From positions 1 through 11,006 of the forward strand of contig CAMWUM010000029.1 of NCBI GenBank assembly GCA_947177435.1: a stretch of 11,006 nt of DNA. Reading direction: 5' to 3'. This document shows positions 8,345 to 11,006 of this stretch, piece after piece. Each line of letters begins with the position of its first letter. The first letter of the stretch is position 1. The notes under the pieces are model-generated. The model did no database searches, was not told the DNA's origin, and saw only the letters and a list, made by a program, of their open reading frames with translations. This stretch comes from an uncultured Muribaculaceae bacterium. GTDB taxonomy: Bacteria; Bacteroidota; Bacteroidia; Bacteroidales; Muribaculaceae. A program made the position numbers and the translations under genes.

Positions 8345-8944
8345 TTATCCGGCCACAACCACCTTGGCGTGTCGGAGCACTTTGTCGTTGATGGTGTAGC
8401 CCTTGGTGGTGGTGTCGATTACCTTGCCTTTGACCTCGGGAGAGGGAGCAGGCACTGTGGCGATGGCCTCGTGCACATCGGCGTCAAAGTCGGCGCCTGT
8501 CGATTCCATAGCCTTAACGCCGTGGCTTTCAAGATATTTCACCAGTTTGTTGTAAATCAGCTCCATGCCCTGGCGCACGCTCTGTCCGTCGGCATCGTCC
8601 TTGGTGGCTTCGAGACCACGCTCAAAATCGTCCACGATGGGGAGCAAGTCCTTAAGGGTGCGCTCGGCAGCGTTCTTGATAGTGTCGGCCTTCTCCTTGA
8701 CCATGCGCTTGCGGTAGTTGTCAAACTCGGCCATCAAGTACAGATAGTCAGTGTTTTTCTTCTGCAGTTCGGCCTCGGTCTGCTGCAGTTTGGCAAACAT
8801 GTCGGCCACCTCAGCCTGCTCATCGTCAAGCGGCTCGGCGTCAACAATCTCAGTGTCATCGGTCACGCCCTCTTCGACATGCATCGTAGGGTCTTCGTAC
8901 TGAGCCTCCTGGGCTTTGGTATTCTTGTTGTCAGTCATTTCCAT
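8345..8944 (-). CDS. grpE: Nucleotide exchange factor GrpE
   Basis: GrpE releases ADP from DnaK and so resets the Hsp70 cycle. The 199-aa protein starts with a ~40-residue acidic, disordered-looking N-terminus. A long helix and coiled coil follow (about 45-95, containing DYLYLMAEFDNYRKR at 66-80), then LLPIVDDFERGLE (100-112). The C-terminal beta wing has FDADVHEAIATVPAP (153-167) and the closing GYTINDKVLRHAKVVVAG. Two in-frame ATGs, at 8944 (MEMTDN) and 8938 (MTDN), are equally plausible. There is no Shine-Dalgarno sequence to choose between them. The order grpE-dnaJ is usual in Bacteroidota. I see no CIRCE element upstream, so HrcA control is not supported. Confidence 0.97.
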   Translation of the reverse strand: MEMTDNKNTKAQEAQYEDPTMHVEEGVTDDTEIVDAEPLDDEQAEVADMFAKLQQTEAELQKKNTDYLYLMAEFDNYRKRMVKEKADTIKNAAERTLKDLLPIVDDFERGLEATKDDADGQSVRQGMELIYNKLVKYLESHGVKAMESTGADFDADVHEAIATVPAPSPEVKGKVIDTTTKGYTINDKVLRHAKVVVAG

Positions 8945-8953
8945 ATTTTCGTT

Positions 8954-8984
8954 TAAAATTATTTACTACAAAAACTTTGCCAAA
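8954..8984 (-). promoter_or_regulatory. Candidate proximal promoter for grpE
   Basis: On the minus strand TTTG (8984-8981), a 19-nt spacer and TAATTTTA (8961-8954) match the Bacteroidota promoter with one mismatch in the -7 box (final A for G). The start of transcription would fall only a few bases before the first grpE ATG at 8944, or about 10 before the ATG at 8938. The spacing is ideal, but the region is AT-rich and a chance match is possible. Confidence 0.45.
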
Positions 8985-9008
8985 CTCTCCCATTTCAGAA
9001 TTCAGCTA

Positions 9009-9016
9009 CAAAAATA
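9009..9016 (-). promoter_or_regulatory. Candidate distal -7 box for grpE
   Basis: TATTTTTG on the minus strand fits TAnnTTTG exactly and would give a leader of about 60 nt to the grpE ATG. No TTTG lies 19-21 nt upstream; the nearest partial match is an ATTG at 17 nt, just before a run of six Gs. It is therefore a half-promoter, possibly one that depends on an activator or another sigma factor. Confidence 0.3.
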
Positions 9017-9103
9017 CAACAACTGACACCCCCCAATCGTTCGCAGTCCCACAGTATGACGTAATAAATTTCGATGTTCGAATTAAACGACGCACACATA
9101 ACA

Positions 9104-9132
9104 AGTAAGCCAGTCTTATTGTCCGGCTTACT
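9104..9132 (-). terminator. Inverted repeat between kinase and grpE, weak terminator candidate
   Basis: AGTAAGCC (9104-9111) and GGCTTACT (9125-9132) are perfect 8-bp inverted arms around a 13-nt centre. This lies 50 nt after the stop codon of the kinase gene. On the minus strand only a broken T-run (TTGTTATG) follows, so it is a poor intrinsic terminator by the usual rule. It could instead stabilise the kinase mRNA 3' end. The rest of the 9017-9181 gap is AT-rich and shows nothing I can name. Confidence 0.4.
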
Positions 9133-9181
9133 ATAATAAATAAAACATTGATTAACAATAGATGGGATAGACCTCGCCTTA

Positions 9182-10900
9182 TTAAAAGACCGGACGAACA
9201 GAGCGACCAATTTCACGAAGACTTTTGGCCATGTCCTTTGTATCAGAACGGAAACTAAGACAGTAACTGCCAAGGTGGTCAAATCCCGGTATCACTCCAC
9301 TGGATGTAGCGCTCCAATAGCAACCGTCACCAATCAAATATAACTTAGTTCCCTTACAATAACCAGCGGCAGGAAGATATATAGTATTACCATTATTTGC
9401 CATGACTTGATAGCCATTACCATCCCAAGTCCATATACATTTATCTATCAACTCTTGGAATTCTTCTTGTGTGGGCATACGCCAATTTCCACCCCATTTA
9501 GCCCGGGCCACATCGTATGAACTTACCCCTGAAATATCAGTCATACCTTCACTTAAGATCAGACAATTATCTTTAGTATATTCAGACTTAGGGGATATTT
9601 CACCCCAAGCAAAGTGGCTACCTTTACTTGTTGACGAAGACGCACCCACATTAGTAGTCGCCCACTTTACACTCGTACCCATGTCGACCCACTCGTGATC
9701 ATTTTCCATACCACTGATTGCGTCTTCTTCCGCGTCGGACGAGGTGCGAGTGAAGAAGATGGCTACGAATACGGCAACAACTGCCACGGCGGCGATAGCG
9801 CCCCAAAGCCATTTCTTCAACTTGAGCTGAGGCTCGTCTATATCATCTGACGGATCTTCGTAATTGGGAGCCTCTTCGAAGTGAACAGTCTGAGTCTCTT
9901 GGTTCGAAGCTTGCCATTCGGAATAAGGTGCAGCCACGGTCTCGGGAGAACTGATTGTATTTGAAGCAACCATATCGTCAGTTGGAGCAGTCGGAACCGA
10001 GGAAATAGGAACATTGATCCGAACAACATTACCTAAGAGGTTACGTACTGCAGCAATGGTTTGAGGTCGCTGTGTCACATTGGGTTGCATCATTCTATTG
10101 ATAGCCTCTTGTGTGACAGTATTTGTACCAGTGGGCAATGGTTCAAGGCTCGCCACGCCACTGATCAAGTCGGGGCTACTAGGTGGAACACACCCCGTAA
10201 GTGCAGTATAAAGCGTCGCCCCCAACGCATAAATGTCCGCAGCGGGTGTAAACTGCCGTAGGCTGTTACCAGCTTGTTCTGGAGGGGCGTAGCCGGGAGT
10301 TTGCCCCATAATGGTGGATGTATTATGTCCATCAATTTCGTCGTACTGCTTTGACACACCGAAATCGATGAGAATGGCGCTATCTGTTTCACCTTCAATC
10401 ATGATATTATCTGGCTTGATATCGAGATGCAACATGTTCTTGCCGTGCACGTACTCTAGAGCTTCCATCACCTGGCTGATGTAACGCAGGGCACGAGCTT
10501 CATGCAACGGGCCTTCACAGTCGATGACCGACTGGAGTGAACGTCCTAAGATGAAATCCATTACATAATAAGAGGTACCGTTTTCCTCAAGAATGTCAGT
10601 GACACTGACGATACCTGGATGCTTGAGGTTGAAAAGTCTCTTGGCCTCAGTACGGAACTTATCCTCAAGCCTACCAACCAATGCAGACTGGCTGAGGATG
10701 CCCACAGACACGGCACCAGTAGCTTCGCGGTTGCAGCATGAACCGACAAAAAACTCCTTGATAGCAACGCGGGAACTCATAGGCACGAACTCAGCCTCGT
10801 AAGTGCATCCGAAGCCTCCGGCTCCGATAAACCGTACAATTCTGTACTTTCCCCCGGCCAGCAGTGTGCCGACAGACAAGTGAGTAGTGTTTAAATTCAT
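9182..10900 (-). CDS. Membrane Ser/Thr protein kinase with a C-terminal Fib_succ_major (TIGR02145-type) domain
   Basis: This is a 572-aa, Hanks-type kinase anchored by one membrane helix. The kinase domain (about 19-290) has the glycine loop GAGGFG (26-31), Lys48 in VAIKEF, Glu85 in the alphaC helix, the catalytic loop HLDIKPDN (158-165; Asp160, Asn165), DFG (179-181), GYAPPEQ (203-209), DIYALG (222-227) and Arg278. The HRD arginine is Leu159, so this is a non-RD kinase. A Ser/Thr/Pro-rich, then acidic linker spans about 297-358. A transmembrane helix follows (363-383) after a basic LKLKKW, placing the kinase in the cytosol. The extracytoplasmic part (about 403-572) has WVDMGTSVKWATTNVGA, HFAWGE, KWGGNWRMPTQEEF, LPAAGY, YWSATSSG and a final GRSVRPVF. 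That is the Fibrobacter succinogenes major paralogous pattern of Bacteroidota surface proteins, with a probable C-type-lectin-like fold. It may sense an envelope ligand, but no ligand is known. Confidence 0.9.
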   Translation of the reverse strand: MNLNTTHLSVGTLLAGGKYRIVRFIGAGGFGCTYEAEFVPMSSRVAIKEFFVGSCCNREATGAVSVGILSQSALVGRLEDKFRTEAKRLFNLKHPGIVSVTDILEENGTSYYVMDFILGRSLQSVIDCEGPLHEARALRYISQVMEALEYVHGKNMLHLDIKPDNIMIEGETDSAILIDFGVSKQYDEIDGHNTSTIMGQTPGYAPPEQAGNSLRQFTPAADIYALGATLYTALTGCVPPSSPDLISGVASLEPLPTGTNTVTQEAINRMMQPNVTQRPQTIAAVRNLLGNVVRINVPISSVPTAPTDDMVASNTISSPETVAAPYSEWQASNQETQTVHFEEAPNYEDPSDDIDEPQLKLKKWLWGAIAAVAVVAVFVAIFFTRTSSDAEEDAISGMENDHEWVDMGTSVKWATTNVGASSSTSKGSHFAWGEISPKSEYTKDNCLILSEGMTDISGVSSYDVARAKWGGNWRMPTQEEFQELIDKCIWTWDGNGYQVMANNGNTIYLPAAGYCKGTKLYLIGDGCYWSATSSGVIPGFDHLGSYCLSFRSDTKDMAKSLREIGRSVRPVF

Positions 10901-10911
10901 AAAGAAATCAT
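10897..10911 (-). other. Four-codon upstream ORF overlapping the kinase start
   Basis: In the kinase leader, minus strand, ATG ATT TCT TTA TGA encodes M-I-S-L and ends in a TGA that shares ATGA with the kinase start codon. It is out of frame with the kinase. It may be chance, or a small reinitiation or coupling element. No Shine-Dalgarno sequence precedes either ATG. Confidence 0.3.
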
Positions 10912-10932
10912 ATTAGTTTCAACAATTTTTCG

Positions 10933-10964
10933 CAAAGATAACTATTTCCCCCCACCTAACCAAA
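10933..10964 (-). promoter_or_regulatory. Consensus Bacteroidota promoter for the kinase gene
   Basis: On the minus strand TTTG (10964-10961), a 20-nt spacer and TATCTTTG (10940-10933) fit the Bacteroidota promoter exactly. The predicted leader is about 28 nt. The spacer contains a run of six Gs on the minus strand. The remaining 10965-11006 is AT-rich and shows no gene. Confidence 0.8.
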
Positions 10965-11006
10965 TATTTCATAACAATAAAAATACTATAATTAGCAAAT
11001 AACTAT

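Noticed and set aside
7484..8956. A 490-codon open frame on the plus strand opposite dnaJ and grpE
   Set aside because: It is antisense to two certain genes and crosses their intergenic gap. Its translation is rich in Ala, Leu, His, Gly and Val with no recognisable motif, as expected for the shadow of GC-biased codons.
8995..9282. A 95-codon minus-strand ORF running from inside the kinase gene into the grpE leader
   Set aside because: It begins out of frame within the kinase C-terminal domain and runs through the inverted repeat and the candidate grpE promoter. The translation looks random, with no domain or consistent hydrophobic pattern.
9182..9700. The kinase outer domain as a diversity-generating retroelement target (variable region)
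   Set aside because: The C-type-lectin-like fold and the SVRPVF ending resemble variable proteins of such elements. However, the final codons are not enriched in AAC/AAT as adenine mutagenesis would predict, and no reverse transcriptase or template repeat is in the window.

Overview
The window looks like one end of a contig from a Bacteroidales genome, perhaps a Muribaculaceae-like gut lineage. This rests on four things: the protein sequences, the lack of Shine-Dalgarno sequences, repeated matches to the Bacteroidota promoter (TTTG, 19-21 nt, TAnnTTTG), and a kinase carrying a Fibrobacter succinogenes major paralogous (TIGR02145-type) domain. The family-level placement is an inference. Every gene I can support lies on the minus strand, so transcription runs from high to low coordinates. 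The first ~60 bases are almost pure C and are probably a sequencing or assembly artefact.

In order of transcription, the window opens with a promoter (10933-10964) and a membrane-spanning Ser/Thr protein kinase (9182-10900). A 237-nt gap follows, with an inverted repeat and two candidate promoters. Next is a chaperone unit: grpE (8345-8944), dnaJ (7124-8308) and a lipoprotein with two META/HslJ-like domains (6229-7131) whose start overlaps the dnaJ stop. A strong hairpin terminator closes this unit. Its U-tract runs into a consensus promoter that sits almost on the start codon of the next gene.

That promoter drives a tightly packed unit: a 58-aa membrane protein (5944-6120), dxs (4038-5957, first enzyme of the MEP isoprenoid pathway), trkA (2704-4041) and trkH (1217-2698), which form a K+ uptake system. 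The junctions are a 14-nt overlap, an ATGA overlap and a 5-nt gap. After trkH comes a perfect 20-bp palindrome, then a YIP1-family membrane protein (566-1129) with its own -7 box, then smpB (93-551, trans-translation partner of tmRNA).

Most of the window is conserved housekeeping. The less ordinary parts are the hybrid kinase, which is visibly AT-richer than its neighbours, the coupling of dnaJ to a double-META lipoprotein, the small overlapping membrane ORF before dxs, and the compact junctions between transcription units. I see no CRISPR array, IS element, tRNA or rRNA, and no phage or defence genes.
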